From Puteibacter caeruleilacunae (GTDB lineage: Bacteria > Bacteroidota > Bacteroidia > Bacteroidales > Prolixibacteraceae), in contig SJCO01000004.1 in NCBI GenBank assembly GCA_005217565.1, forward strand, positions 372,001-436,000: 64,000 bases of DNA, given 5' to 3'. Below the pieces are notes generated by a model. It was given only the letters and a program-made list of their open reading frames with translations, had not been told where the DNA came from and did no database searches. Positions 34,904 to 43,047 of this stretch are shown in pieces. The translations under genes were made by a program, and so were the position numbers. Position 1 is the first letter of the stretch. The number at the start of each line of letters is the position of its first letter.

Positions 34904-35728
34904 ATGACAAACGAATTCACAGATAGACATACGAAATATTACCCCGGCATACTCCAGGGTATTCATTTGGTGATACTTTATATCTTCTTACAGACGGTTA
35001 TAAATTTTCCCATCGCCATATTCGACTACTATAACGACAGCGACTGGCTTCATTTTCCTCCAATAAAGCTAGCCGTAACTATTGGAACAAATCTATTCAT
35101 TCTATTTTATGGATTATATAAGGCCAAACAGCCCATATCAGAAGTTTTTCCAATGAAATGGTTTAATCCGGTTGTTGTAGTACCGATCACCATCTATCTG
35201 ATAGGGGCACATTACTATTTAGGAATTGTGAATGTTTGGGTGGATCAAACTTTACCTCCACCGAACTGGTTTTATGAGCTATTTGCCCGATTATTTGAAA
35301 ATGATTATGGCTTTTGGGGAACAGCATTTAAAGTAGCCTTAGTGGCTCCAGTAATTGAAGAAATGATCTTTAGAGGATTTATTATGCATGGTTTCATGCG
35401 AAACTATTCTAAGTTCACAGCCATCTTTGTGTCGGCATTAATGTTCGCATTATTTCATCTTAATCCGTGGCAATTCCCTGCGACATTTACACTAGGACTG
35501 TTATTGGGATGGATTATGGTACGAACACAAAACATTCTATTATGCATTATAGGTCATGCACTAAATAACTTTTTGGTATTACTGAGTATTGAATATTATG
35601 AGCAAATCAATGAAACGGCTAAAGATTGGATTCCACCCGGTCAGGAGCTAGCCGCATATGGAACTCTCATTATTGCTGGGTTATTATTGATCTTTCTGAC
35701 AACCTTTAAACGCAAGAAAAGTACATGA
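34904..35728 (+). CDS. CPBP family intramembrane metalloprotease
   Basis: A 274-residue membrane protein with about eight helices. CPBP (Rce1-like, CAAX protease) motifs: EEMIFRGF (Glu152, Glu153, Arg157), FALFHLNPWQ (His185), and IGHALNN (His218, Asn221). These residues form the metal-dependent active site inside the membrane. Bacterial members have been linked to bacteriocin immunity, signal peptide processing or regulated proteolysis; the substrate here is unknown. It is flanked by terminators or gaps and seems monocistronic. Confidence 0.88.
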   Translation: MTNEFTDRHTKYYPGILQGIHLVILYIFLQTVINFPIAIFDYYNDSDWLHFPPIKLAVTIGTNLFILFYGLYKAKQPISEVFPMKWFNPVVVVPITIYLIGAHYYLGIVNVWVDQTLPPPNWFYELFARLFENDYGFWGTAFKVALVAPVIEEMIFRGFIMHGFMRNYSKFTAIFVSALMFALFHLNPWQFPATFTLGLLLGWIMVRTQNILLCIIGHALNNFLVLLSIEYYEQINETAKDWIPPGQELAAYGTLIIAGLLLIFLTTFKRKKST

Positions 35729-35888
35729 CAATAGTCTAATATACAATAAAACAATTAACCGTACAGCATAGGTTATTAACGAGCAAGTATCATGAGATTT
35801 TCTTTGTTAAAAATCAATTTACTAAAGTGTAATAATTCACACTTAATACGAACAGATAAACTAGTGTATCATTAAACGAAACAACAGT

Positions 35889-36365
35889 ATGGATATCTTT
35901 CTAATTATCTTAGGTAGTATTTTTATGTTAGTGGGTATTGCAGGGTGTATACTACCAATTATTCCAGGACCACCACTCGCATATGTTGGAATATTAATCC
36001 TACACTTTACAGAGGGAGTGCAGTTTTCAACGAATTTTCTCATTCTATGGGCTGCAATAGCCATTATTGTAACTATACTTGATTACTTCATCCCCATATG
36101 GGGAACAAAGCGATTTGGTGGAAGCAAACGAGGAGTATGGGGCAGCATGATCGGCTTAGTTATAGGTATATTTTTATTCCCTCCTATTGGCATTATTGTT
36201 GGTCCATTTGCAGGAGCCGTAATAGGAGAAATGACAGCTGGAAATGGTTCCAGATCAGCATTAAAATCAGGTTTTGGATCATTCGTCGGCTTCTTAGCAG
36301 GTACGCTCTTAAAGCTGTTTGTATCAGGATGGTTAACATGGTCATTTGTTACCGAGCTAATATAA
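35889..36365 (+). CDS. DUF456 membrane protein
   Basis: A 158-residue protein with four to five hydrophobic helices. It fits the DUF456 family: N-terminal LGSIFMLVGIAGCILPIIPGPPLAYVGILIL, a middle loop WGTKRFGGSKRGVWGSMIGLVIG and glycine-rich helices GPFAGAVIGEM and KSGFGSFVGFLAGTLLKL. The GxGxxGxG-type spacing of helices is typical of small multimer-forming membrane proteins. The function of the family is unknown. A good terminator follows (36369-36399), and it is transcribed alone. Confidence 0.85.
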   Translation: MDIFLIILGSIFMLVGIAGCILPIIPGPPLAYVGILILHFTEGVQFSTNFLILWAAIAIIVTILDYFIPIWGTKRFGGSKRGVWGSMIGLVIGIFLFPPIGIIVGPFAGAVIGEMTAGNGSRSALKSGFGSFVGFLAGTLLKLFVSGWLTWSFVTELI

Positions 36366-36368
36366 AAA

Positions 36369-36399
36369 ATACCCGGAAAGTAATCCTTCCGGGTATTTT
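36369..36399 (+). terminator. Terminator after the DUF456 gene
   Basis: Perfect 10-bp stem ATACCCGGAA/TTCCGGGTAT (36369-36378 with 36387-36396) and a short T-run. Confidence 0.8.
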
Positions 36400-36468
36400 A
36401 TTAATTTCATTCTTGAAGAAAGTTGTTTTTAACAAATCATAAAGTTCTAAGGCAACTATTCACAAGGA

Positions 36469-36810
36469 TTATTTTACTTCTAAGTCCTCGAATTCAACAT
36501 TGACATATTTTTTGTCATCGCGATCGTCGTCTCCAGCAGGCTGATTTGCCTTAATAAAGCTTACAACCTCTGCCAATCCATCAGCAAATTTGTCGAAATC
36601 TTCTTTGTATAAGAAAATCTTATGTTTCTCATAGCTAAACTTACCATTCTCTTCAAACTTTTTCTTACTCTCCGTAACAGTCAGGTAATACTCATTTTTT
36701 CTAGTAGCTTTAACATCGAAAAAGTAAGTTCGTTTACCTGCTCTTACTGCTTTGGAAAAGATTTCTTCTTTGAATCTTTCCATTCCATCTTTTTTATCAG
36801 TGCTCTCCAT
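36469..36810 (-). CDS. PUR-alpha-like DUF3276 nucleic-acid-binding protein
   Basis: A protein of 113 residues from the ATG at 36810 (in-frame ATG at 36834 would give 121). It has the DUF3276/PUR repeat: EIFSKAVRAGKRTYFFDVKATRKNEYYLTVTESKK and YEKHKIFLYKEDFDKFADGLAEVVSFI, the Whirly-like beta-beta-beta-beta-alpha unit found in Bacteroidota and in Borrelia BpuR. BpuR binds single-stranded nucleic acids and controls expression; the Bacteroidota homologues are assumed to act similarly. It ends with an acidic tail (GDDDRDDKKYVNVEFEDLE). It is transcribed alone from a roughly 180-bp upstream region. Confidence 0.85.
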   Translation of the reverse strand: MESTDKKDGMERFKEEIFSKAVRAGKRTYFFDVKATRKNEYYLTVTESKKKFEENGKFSYEKHKIFLYKEDFDKFADGLAEVVSFIKANQPAGDDDRDDKKYVNVEFEDLEVK

Positions 36811-37014
36811 CGTTGTAATTTTTAATTTTCCCACTAAAAATTCTTCAATATGAAATAAATTTAGGTTTATTGTGTTTGTAAAATAATCTCCGTATACATT
36901 TATCTGCTATGCACCTGTTTTCTCTTCGTTATTGAATATTAAGTACACCCTCTACAGAATTTGTTTTCAAGTTAAGACATATTATTGAAAAAATCCAATA
37001 ATTTATGATTATTG

Positions 37015-37830
37015 TTAATTTTTCTTGTAATATTTCATGGCTTCGGGCAATAATTGCTCTAATTCCCGCACACGATTCATATCCACAGGGTGTGTGCTTA
37101 AAAATTCAGGAACCGACTTCCCTCCTGACTTCTGAGACATTCTTTTCCAGAATTCGACTGCTTCTTGCGGCTGATATCCTGCCATAGCCATAAAAATTAG
37201 CCCCATTCGGTCGGCTTCATACTCATGCTTACGTGAAAATGGCAACATAAATCCTAGCTGACTACCAGCTCCGAAAGCTCCCATATAAATTGCTTGTGTT
37301 TCCTCTGGTTTATTTTGCAGGGCAGTTGAAAGTGCTACTCCCCCCAACTGAACAAGCATACCATGACTCATTCGTTCTCCACCATGATTTGCTACAGCAT
37401 GGGCAATTTCATGTCCCATCACTACAGCCAAACCAGCTTCAGTTTTAGTATAAGGTAAAATACCTGTATAAAAACACACCTTTCCACCAGGCATACACCA
37501 AGCGTTTGGCACATCGGAATCTACAAGGTTAAACTCCCACTGAAAACTACTAGCTTTTTCAGGGAAACCATTATCACGCAAATATTGCTCTACTGCTTTC
37601 GATATTCTATTTCCCACTCTCTTAACCATTTGAGCATCACTATTGGTCAAAACCTTATTGGTATCAAGGAATGCCTGATAACTGGTTAAGCTCATTTTGG
37701 TAAGCTCAGACTCTGAAACAAGGCTAAACTGACTTCTTCCGGTTAGAGGAACAGTACTGCAACTATTCAACAATCCCACTACAGCTAATAGGAATATCAA
37801 CTTTAGATATCTTACTCCTGACATATTCAA
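37015..37830 (-). CDS. M48-family metalloprotease lipoprotein
   Basis: A 271-residue protein with a lipoprotein signal ending LLNSC (Cys24) and the zinc motif HEIAHAVANH (His140, Glu141, His144) with a downstream Glu in RKHEYEADRMG. It resembles LoiP/BepA-like periplasmic M48 proteases that monitor outer-membrane proteins. The first residues contain a second ATG two codons later. It lies alone on the minus strand, separated from folD by a terminator (37915-37942). Confidence 0.9.
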   Translation of the reverse strand: MNMSGVRYLKLIFLLAVVGLLNSCSTVPLTGRSQFSLVSESELTKMSLTSYQAFLDTNKVLTNSDAQMVKRVGNRISKAVEQYLRDNGFPEKASSFQWEFNLVDSDVPNAWCMPGGKVCFYTGILPYTKTEAGLAVVMGHEIAHAVANHGGERMSHGMLVQLGGVALSTALQNKPEETQAIYMGAFGAGSQLGFMLPFSRKHEYEADRMGLIFMAMAGYQPQEAVEFWKRMSQKSGGKSVPEFLSTHPVDMNRVRELEQLLPEAMKYYKKN

Positions 37831-37914
37831 TTATTTACCGTTATATAATCAAAAAACTGTCTAATTTAGTAGACATACCAAATTAGTTATACGAAAAATG
37901 TAAGTTAAAGGTAT

Positions 37915-37942
37915 AAAAAAAGGAGCCATAAGCTCCTTTTTT
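37915..37942 (-). terminator. Terminator after folD
   Basis: Hairpin AGGAGC/GCTCCT with A-run and T-run on either side (stem extended to about 9 bp), so it works on both strands. It lies 20 bp after the folD stop and is read on the minus strand. Confidence 0.75.
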
Positions 37943-37961
37943 CGTCAAAATTTTATGTTGT

Positions 37962-38843
37962 CTATTTATAGATCGCTTTTTTAGCAGACAATAACGTATT
38001 TAATAATAATGAGGTTATTGTCATAGGACCAACCCCTCCTGGAACAGGAGTAATGTAGCTACATTTAGGTGCAACCTCATCAAAATTAACGTCTCCTTTT
38101 AATTTCCAACCCGATTTTGTTTTGTCAGATTTTACGCGAGTTGTACCAACATCAATTACAACAGCACCTTCTTTAACCATTTCTTTGGTTACAAATTCAG
38201 GGATACCCAATGCTGCAATAATAATATCAGCTTGCTGACAAATCTCATTTAGGTTTTTAGTTCTTGAATGACACACAGTAACTGTAGCATCACCAGGATT
38301 ACCTTTTTGAGACAACAATACACTCATTGGACGGCCAACAATATTACTACGACCAATTACCACACAATGCTTTCCTGAAGTTTCAATTTCATATCTCTTC
38401 AGTAATTGCATGATTCCCTGAGGTGTTGCCGACACAAAAGCAGGAGAACCAATAGTCATACGACCAACGTTCTGAGGATGGAATCCATCAACATCCTTTT
38501 TAGGATCAATCGCTTCTGTAATCTTTTCTTCTGAAATATGCTTAGGAAGTGGCAATTGAACAATGTAACCATCAAGATCAGCATCGTTGTTCAATTCGTC
38601 AACCTTAGCTAACAACTCCTCTTCAGTCACATCGTCTTCGTAGCGAATTAAAGTTGACTTAAAACCAACTTCTTCACACGCTTTAATTTTAGCAGCAACA
38701 TAAGTTTCACTACCACCATCGTGACCTACAAGAACAGCAGCCAAATGAGGTTGCTTACCACCAGCAGCAACAAATTCAGTTACCTCGTTGGCAATTTCTT
38801 GTCTTAGCTCTTTCGAGCACTTTTTACCATCAATAAGGATCAT
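37962..38843 (-). CDS. folD: Methylene-THF dehydrogenase / methenyl-THF cyclohydrolase
   Basis: A 293-residue FolD of normal length. Catalytic Lys in the [14 protein letters not shown] segment, the family motif [25 protein letters not shown], the NADP site [17 protein letters not shown] and the C-terminal [19 protein letters not shown]. It interconverts one-carbon folates in the cytoplasm. It lies 24 bp after ffh on the same strand, so the two are co-transcribed. Housekeeping gene, nothing unusual. Confidence 0.97.
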   Translation of the reverse strand: MILIDGKKCSKELRQEIANEVTEFVAAGGKQPHLAAVLVGHDGGSETYVAAKIKACEEVGFKSTLIRYEDDVTEEELLAKVDELNNDADLDGYIVQLPLPKHISEEKITEAIDPKKDVDGFHPQNVGRMTIGSPAFVSATPQGIMQLLKRYEIETSGKHCVVIGRSNIVGRPMSVLLSQKGNPGDATVTVCHSRTKNLNEICQQADIIIAALGIPEFVTKEMVKEGAVVIDVGTTRVKSDKTKSGWKLKGDVNFDEVAPKCSYITPVPGGVGPMTITSLLLNTLLSAKKAIYK

Positions 38844-38867
38844 TCTATATCTTTTTTAACAGTGAGT

Positions 38868-40205
38868 TTACCTTTTACGCATTCCTCCCATGTTACCCAT
38901 CATTCGCTGTAGGTTTTTACCTTGCGATACCATGCGCATCATTTTGCGTGTTTCATCAAATTGCTTAATCAATCTGTTTACTTCCTGGATATTAGTTCCT
39001 GACCCCGCTGCAATTCTTCTTCTTCTAGATCCATTCAACACCTGAGGATTCTCACGTTCCTGTGGTGTCATCGAGTAAATGATTGCCTCAATTCCTTTAA
39101 AGGCATCATCTTCAATATCAACCCCCTTCAAAGCTTTACCCATTCCTGGGATCATACTTGCAAGATCTTTAATGTTACCCATCTTCTTGATCTGCTGAAT
39201 CTGCTTAAGGAAATCGTTAAAGTTAAATTGATTCTTAGCTAATTTCTTTTGAAGCTTACGTGCCTCTTCTGCGTCGAATTGTTCTTGTGCTTTTTCTACA
39301 AGTGATACAATATCACCCATACCCAAGATACGATCTGCCATACGTTCAGGGTGGAATACATCCAATGCATCCATTTTCTCACCCATACCAACAAACTTAA
39401 TAGGCTTGTTGACAACAGAACGAATAGAAAGAGCAGCACCACCACGAGTATCACCATCAAGCTTGGTCAATACAACACCATCGAAATCTAATCGATCATT
39501 AAATTCTTTTGCTGTATTAACGGCATCCTGACCAGTCATCGAGTCAACAACGAATAATGTTTCAGAAGGATCAATTGCTTTTTTAACAGCAGTGATCTCA
39601 TTCATCATTTCTTCGTCGATTGCCAAACGACCTGCAGTATCGACAATCACTAAGTCGTGATTATTTTGTTTGGCATACTTAATACCCGCTTTTGCGATCT
39701 CTACTGGATTCTTATTTCCCTCCTCGGTATAAACAGGAACACCAATTTGCTCACCTAAAACCTTCAACTGATCAATCGCAGCAGGACGGTAAACGTCACC
39801 TGCCACTAAAACAGGACGCTTTGCACGCTTCGACTTCAGTAAATTTGCAAGCTTTCCAGTAAAGGTAGTTTTACCAGATCCCTGAAGACCGGCAATTAAG
39901 ATAATCGTTGTTTTGTCGGTAAGATTAATATCAACGTTCTTACCTCCCATCAACACTGCCAACTCATCGTGAACAATCTTCACCATTTGCTGACCAGGCT
40001 TCACAGCATTAAGTACATCTTCACCTAACGCCTTTTTCTTAACTGTTTCGGTAAATTGTTTTGCAATCTTAAAGTTAACGTCGGCATCCAATAATGCACG
40101 GCGTACATCCTTTAATGTTTCTGCAATATTTATTTCAGTAATTTTTCCTTGTCCCTTCAGGAGTTTGAATGATCGCTCTAACCGTTCATTAAGATTTTCA
40201 AACAT
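38868..40205 (-). CDS. ffh: Signal recognition particle protein Ffh/SRP54
   Basis: A 445-residue SRP GTPase. N-domain (FENLNERLERSFKLLKGQGKITE), G-domain with AGLQGSGKTTFTGKLA, DVYRPAAIDQL, DTAGRLAIDEEMM and TKLDGDTRGGAALS, and a methionine-rich M-domain with the RNA-binding SGSRRRRIAAGSGTNIQEVN-type motif. It targets membrane proteins co-translationally with 4.5S RNA and FtsY. It leads an operon with folD. Confidence 0.97.
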   Translation of the reverse strand: MFENLNERLERSFKLLKGQGKITEINIAETLKDVRRALLDADVNFKIAKQFTETVKKKALGEDVLNAVKPGQQMVKIVHDELAVLMGGKNVDINLTDKTTIILIAGLQGSGKTTFTGKLANLLKSKRAKRPVLVAGDVYRPAAIDQLKVLGEQIGVPVYTEEGNKNPVEIAKAGIKYAKQNNHDLVIVDTAGRLAIDEEMMNEITAVKKAIDPSETLFVVDSMTGQDAVNTAKEFNDRLDFDGVVLTKLDGDTRGGAALSIRSVVNKPIKFVGMGEKMDALDVFHPERMADRILGMGDIVSLVEKAQEQFDAEEARKLQKKLAKNQFNFNDFLKQIQQIKKMGNIKDLASMIPGMGKALKGVDIEDDAFKGIEAIIYSMTPQERENPQVLNGSRRRRIAAGSGTNIQEVNRLIKQFDETRKMMRMVSQGKNLQRMMGNMGGMRKR

Positions 40206-40713
40206 ATATCTAACGCTTTTTTTTAAAGTCCCTGCAAAAATAAAAAAACTGAAAGATTTTAAGTAACCGTAATTGAAATAAATACAGATAAATTAAGATT
40301 GTTATATGATTATTTTTTACGATAAGGGTGCTTTATCAAGATTAAACCATAAGAATTACCACTCCATCTCCTTACAAATCCCCTACGATGTACTTTCCGA
40401 AGCCTCATACTCACTAATGTTGAGTTGAATTGAAGAAGGCTTTGAGGAATCACAGACTATCGAACATTTTAGGATATCAATTAAGACACATTCGATACAA
40501 ATTCTCCCCAAATTCCCGGAACCTCCCGCGAAATCCCCAGAGACTCCGCAGTGATTTCGCAATTTGGTATTAATGTGTCTCGAATGTGTCCCGAATGAGA
40601 GTCCCAATTTAACAACATTAGTAAAAATTATTTATCCCTTTTTTATCCTACTGTTATCACCTTTTTATTATGTTTGTGTGATACATAATTTTAACACCAA
40701 ATTTAATAACCAA
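40206..40713. other. Gene-free region with a nested inverted repeat
   Basis: About 500 bp between ffh and the TlpA-like gene. It holds an outer inverted repeat (40483-40503 with 40561-40580: AGACACATT...CAAATT against AATTTGGTATTAATGTGTCT) enclosing a perfect 8-bp stem GCGAAATC/GATTTCGC (40528-40535 with 40553-40560). The right arm is similar to 4727-4749. A minus-strand frame at 40383-40607 has no supporting features. The -7 box of the next gene is at 40669-40676. Confidence 0.5.
40669..40676 (+). promoter_or_regulatory. Promoter -7 box of the TlpA-like gene
   Basis: TATGTTTG matches TAnnTTTG exactly, 37 bp before the ATG at 40714, which supports that start over the longer open frame from 40564. 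Confidence 0.55.
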
Positions 40714-41811
40714 ATGAAAAACATTGTAGTAGTATTTCTGGCAGCATTATTTGCTGTTTCTTGCTCCACTGAACCACAGTTCAAAATCACCGGTAATGTT
40801 GAAGGTACTGAAGGTTTAGCGATTCTTAAAAAACGTGATGGACGTCAGCTTGTTGATCTTGACACTGCTCAGATTGAAAACAACCAATTTGTGATGACTG
40901 GCAAATTGGACGCTGAAAATATTTATTACCTAGAGCTGGGTGATAAGAAAAAGGCCATTCAATTATTCATGGGTAACGACAAGGTAACCATTAATGGTAA
41001 TATTGAAAAACGTGATGAGATTACCATTACAGGATCACCTTCGAATGATATCTGGACTGCACAAAAAGATGGAACTAAAGGTTTCAAGGATGAGCAGCAA
41101 AAAATTTACAAAGAATTTAGAGAGCTTTCATCGAAAGGTGAAATGACTCCTGAAAAACAAGATGAGCTTCGTGGGAAGTATGACGAATTAGGCAAAAAAG
41201 TTGAAGAATTCAACAATACTTTTATTGCAAAGAACAAGACTTCAGTTGTAGCTGCTTGGTTGACTTCTCAGCAGATGTACAACATGGATGCGGACAAATT
41301 AGAAGAGTTATTCAATTCATTCTCTGAGCCTGTAAAAGCTTCAGAATTCGGTAAAAAGATTGCTGAGAATCTTGAAATGATCAAGAAAACAGCTATTGGA
41401 CAACCATTCATCGACTTTGCTATGGCTGACAAAGATGGAAAAGAGTTGAAAGTTTCTGATTTCACAGGTAAAGGATATTTATTGATCGATTTCTGGGCAT
41501 CATGGTGTGGACCTTGTAGAGGTGAAAATCCTAACTTGGTGAAAGCGTATGCTAAATATCACGATAAAGGCTTCGAGATTTTCGGTGTATCTTTCGACCA
41601 GAATAAAGAGAAGTGGTTAGAAGCTGTTGAAGCAGATAACATGACTTGGATCCATGTTTCTGATCTTAAAGGTTGGGGTTGTGCAGCAGGAAAACTTTAC
41701 GGAGTAAGAGGTATTCCTTCAAACGTATTGGTAGACAAAGACGGAAAAATGATTGCTAAAAATTTAAGAGGAAATGCTCTTGAGGAGAAGTTAGCTGAAT
41801 TGCTAGACTAA
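40714..41811 (+). CDS. TlpA-like thiol:disulfide lipoprotein with DUF4369 domain
   Basis: 365 residues from the ATG at 40714. A lipoprotein signal ends FAVSC (Cys17). The N-terminal half is a DUF4369-type beta domain (FKITGNVEGTEGLAILKKR, DTAQIENNQFVMTGKL), followed by a charged helical linker (about 120-215) and a thioredoxin-fold domain with the active site FWASWCGPCRGENP and the cis-Pro loop RGIPSNVLVDKDG. Proteins of this layout are abundant in Bacteroidota and maintain reduced thiols in the periplasm, for example for cytochrome c assembly. A fused ccs gene lies 5.5 kb away but is not adjacent. A terminator follows (41830-41864). Confidence 0.9.
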   Translation: MKNIVVVFLAALFAVSCSTEPQFKITGNVEGTEGLAILKKRDGRQLVDLDTAQIENNQFVMTGKLDAENIYYLELGDKKKAIQLFMGNDKVTINGNIEKRDEITITGSPSNDIWTAQKDGTKGFKDEQQKIYKEFRELSSKGEMTPEKQDELRGKYDELGKKVEEFNNTFIAKNKTSVVAAWLTSQQMYNMDADKLEELFNSFSEPVKASEFGKKIAENLEMIKKTAIGQPFIDFAMADKDGKELKVSDFTGKGYLLIDFWASWCGPCRGENPNLVKAYAKYHDKGFEIFGVSFDQNKEKWLEAVEADNMTWIHVSDLKGWGCAAGKLYGVRGIPSNVLVDKDGKMIAKNLRGNALEEKLAELLD

Positions 41812-41829
41812 TTCTATAATATTAAAGAA

Positions 41830-41864
41830 AACCGCCTCTGGGGTAATCCTTGAGGCGGTTTTTT
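41830..41864 (+). terminator. Terminator after the TlpA-like gene
   Basis: Perfect 9-bp stem AACCGCCTC/GAGGCGGTT (41830-41838 with 41852-41860), then TTTT. Confidence 0.85.
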
Positions 41865-41911
41865 ATGCTTTATACTTATCTGAATGCTTGATTATTTTCT
41901 AAAAAAAAACG

Positions 41912-42367
41912 TTACTCTTCTTTACGAATCTCTTTCCGCACTGTATTTTCTATCTTCAATAATTCACTCAGTAGATATCTATTGGTTACCTTAACAGAAT
42001 CATGTTCGTTTATAAAATAGTAGTGGGACGATGATCCTGTTGGTAATCTCGAAGGCTTATAATCTCCATCCAATCGTAAATTAGCATTACATGCATTTAT
42101 TAAAGCATCATAGGCAGAATTTTCAATATCACTTTTACCCAACTTAAACTGTATTATCGTATCGACAAAATTCCGTTTAGAAATAAATATATCCAAGCTA
42201 TCAATCTCCTCTAAAGGAAGCACATTCATGCATAGCTGTCCTCCACCTAGTTGGTTTAGATACATGTAATTGAAAACACCATAAACAGGTACATCCTGTT
42301 CTTCATTATCATCACACGAAATAAATAGAAAAAAGGAAACGATCAATAAAAGTAAATAGCGCATCAT
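41912..42367 (-). CDS. Hypothetical lipoprotein
   Basis: A 151-residue protein with a signal peptide MMRYLLLLIVSFFLFISC, so Cys18 is the probable lipid-attached residue, followed by DDNEEQD, a charged start typical of Bacteroidota outer-surface lipoproteins. The mature part has no recognised family; it alternates short strands (DSLDIFISKRNFVDTIIQFKLG) with a C-terminal charged helix (LSELLKIENTVRKEIRKEE). Two cysteines (CMNVLPL and INACNANLRL) could pair. No neighbour suggests a role; it is a lone minus-strand gene. Confidence 0.6.
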   Translation of the reverse strand: MMRYLLLLIVSFFLFISCDDNEEQDVPVYGVFNYMYLNQLGGGQLCMNVLPLEEIDSLDIFISKRNFVDTIIQFKLGKSDIENSAYDALINACNANLRLDGDYKPSRLPTGSSSHYYFINEHDSVKVTNRYLLSELLKIENTVRKEIRKEE

Positions 42368-42648
42368 ATCTGTTAGTTTTTGATTATTGTTTAATATTAT
42401 GATGATTGTTCAATGAAAAGGTTGCGTATTTATTAACATAACTTTCCACATCCCTCCCCAATAACCTTTTTTATTACCAAGCGATGAATAGCAATACATA
42501 GTAATTTCCCTACTTTGTTCTCCCACTTTCGCGATAAAAATGCATATAATTACTACCTGATTTTATGCGAATTGCATTTTTTTTATGATTTTTTTCATTT
42601 TTAGGGGTCACCTTTTGGGTAAAAACCGAACTAACTAATACCTAAGAG
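42368..42648. other. Intergenic stretch of about 280 bp
   Basis: AT-rich divergent promoter region between the hypothetical lipoprotein and the small Cys-containing protein. No clear hairpin, repeat or exact -7 box was found. Confidence 0.4.
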
Positions 42649-42891
42649 ATGTATGCAATGGTTAAGAAGGATATTTATAGTAACTACTACGGCCTTCTGT
42701 TCGATTGCCCAATGGGCAAACCGGTAGAGGGATGTGTATTTCGAGAAATTCGAGAGATGACAATTTCTGAAAGACTCGAATACCTAAAGAATGTAGATCC
42801 TGAAATCAAAGCTGAACTTATTCAAAAACACCAGGCTTGCCTGGCTAAAAGAGAAGAAAAAATTCCGTATTCCCGAATTGCTGTTTTGTAA
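42649..42891 (+). CDS. Small cysteine-containing protein, unknown
   Basis: An 80-residue protein (the ATG at 42658 would shorten it by three). No family is recognised. It has three cysteines (FDCPMG, EGCVFRE, HQACLAKRE) spread across a mostly helical, charged sequence (EIREMTISERLEYLKNVDPEIKAELIQKHQ as separate pieces of one helix-rich half). Codon use and composition look like the neighbours, and it is followed by a strong terminator (42939-42963), which supports it as a real gene. A role cannot be inferred. Confidence 0.6.
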   Translation: MYAMVKKDIYSNYYGLLFDCPMGKPVEGCVFREIREMTISERLEYLKNVDPEIKAELIQKHQACLAKREEKIPYSRIAVL

Positions 42892-42938
42892 AATGAGAGA
42901 AAGGGATCCCTCTCCCTTTCCTCTCCCTCAAGAAATTA

Positions 42939-42963
42939 GGGTGCCGTTCCCAGGCACCCTTTT
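42939..42963 (+). terminator. Terminator after the small Cys protein gene
   Basis: Perfect 7-bp stem GGGTGCC/GGCACCC (42939-42945 with 42953-42959), then TTTT. Confidence 0.8.
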
Positions 42964-42981
42964 CGTTTTTCTATAGGTCAC

Positions 42982-43013
42982 AAAAAAAGCATGATCATAA
43001 CCGACCATGCTTT
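42982..43013 (-). terminator. Terminator after the GH2 gene (minus strand)
   Basis: Minus-strand stem AAAGCATG/CATGCTTT (43006-43013 with 42986-42993) followed by a T-run (TTTTTTT). It lies 35 bp after the GH2 stop codon. Confidence 0.75.
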
Positions 43014-43047
43014 GAAAATCTTTAAAATTCTATCCTATTTATCAGAC

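Noticed and set aside
40383-40607. A 74-residue minus-strand frame upstream of the TlpA-like gene.
   Set aside because: It covers the nested inverted repeat and has no family or start support.
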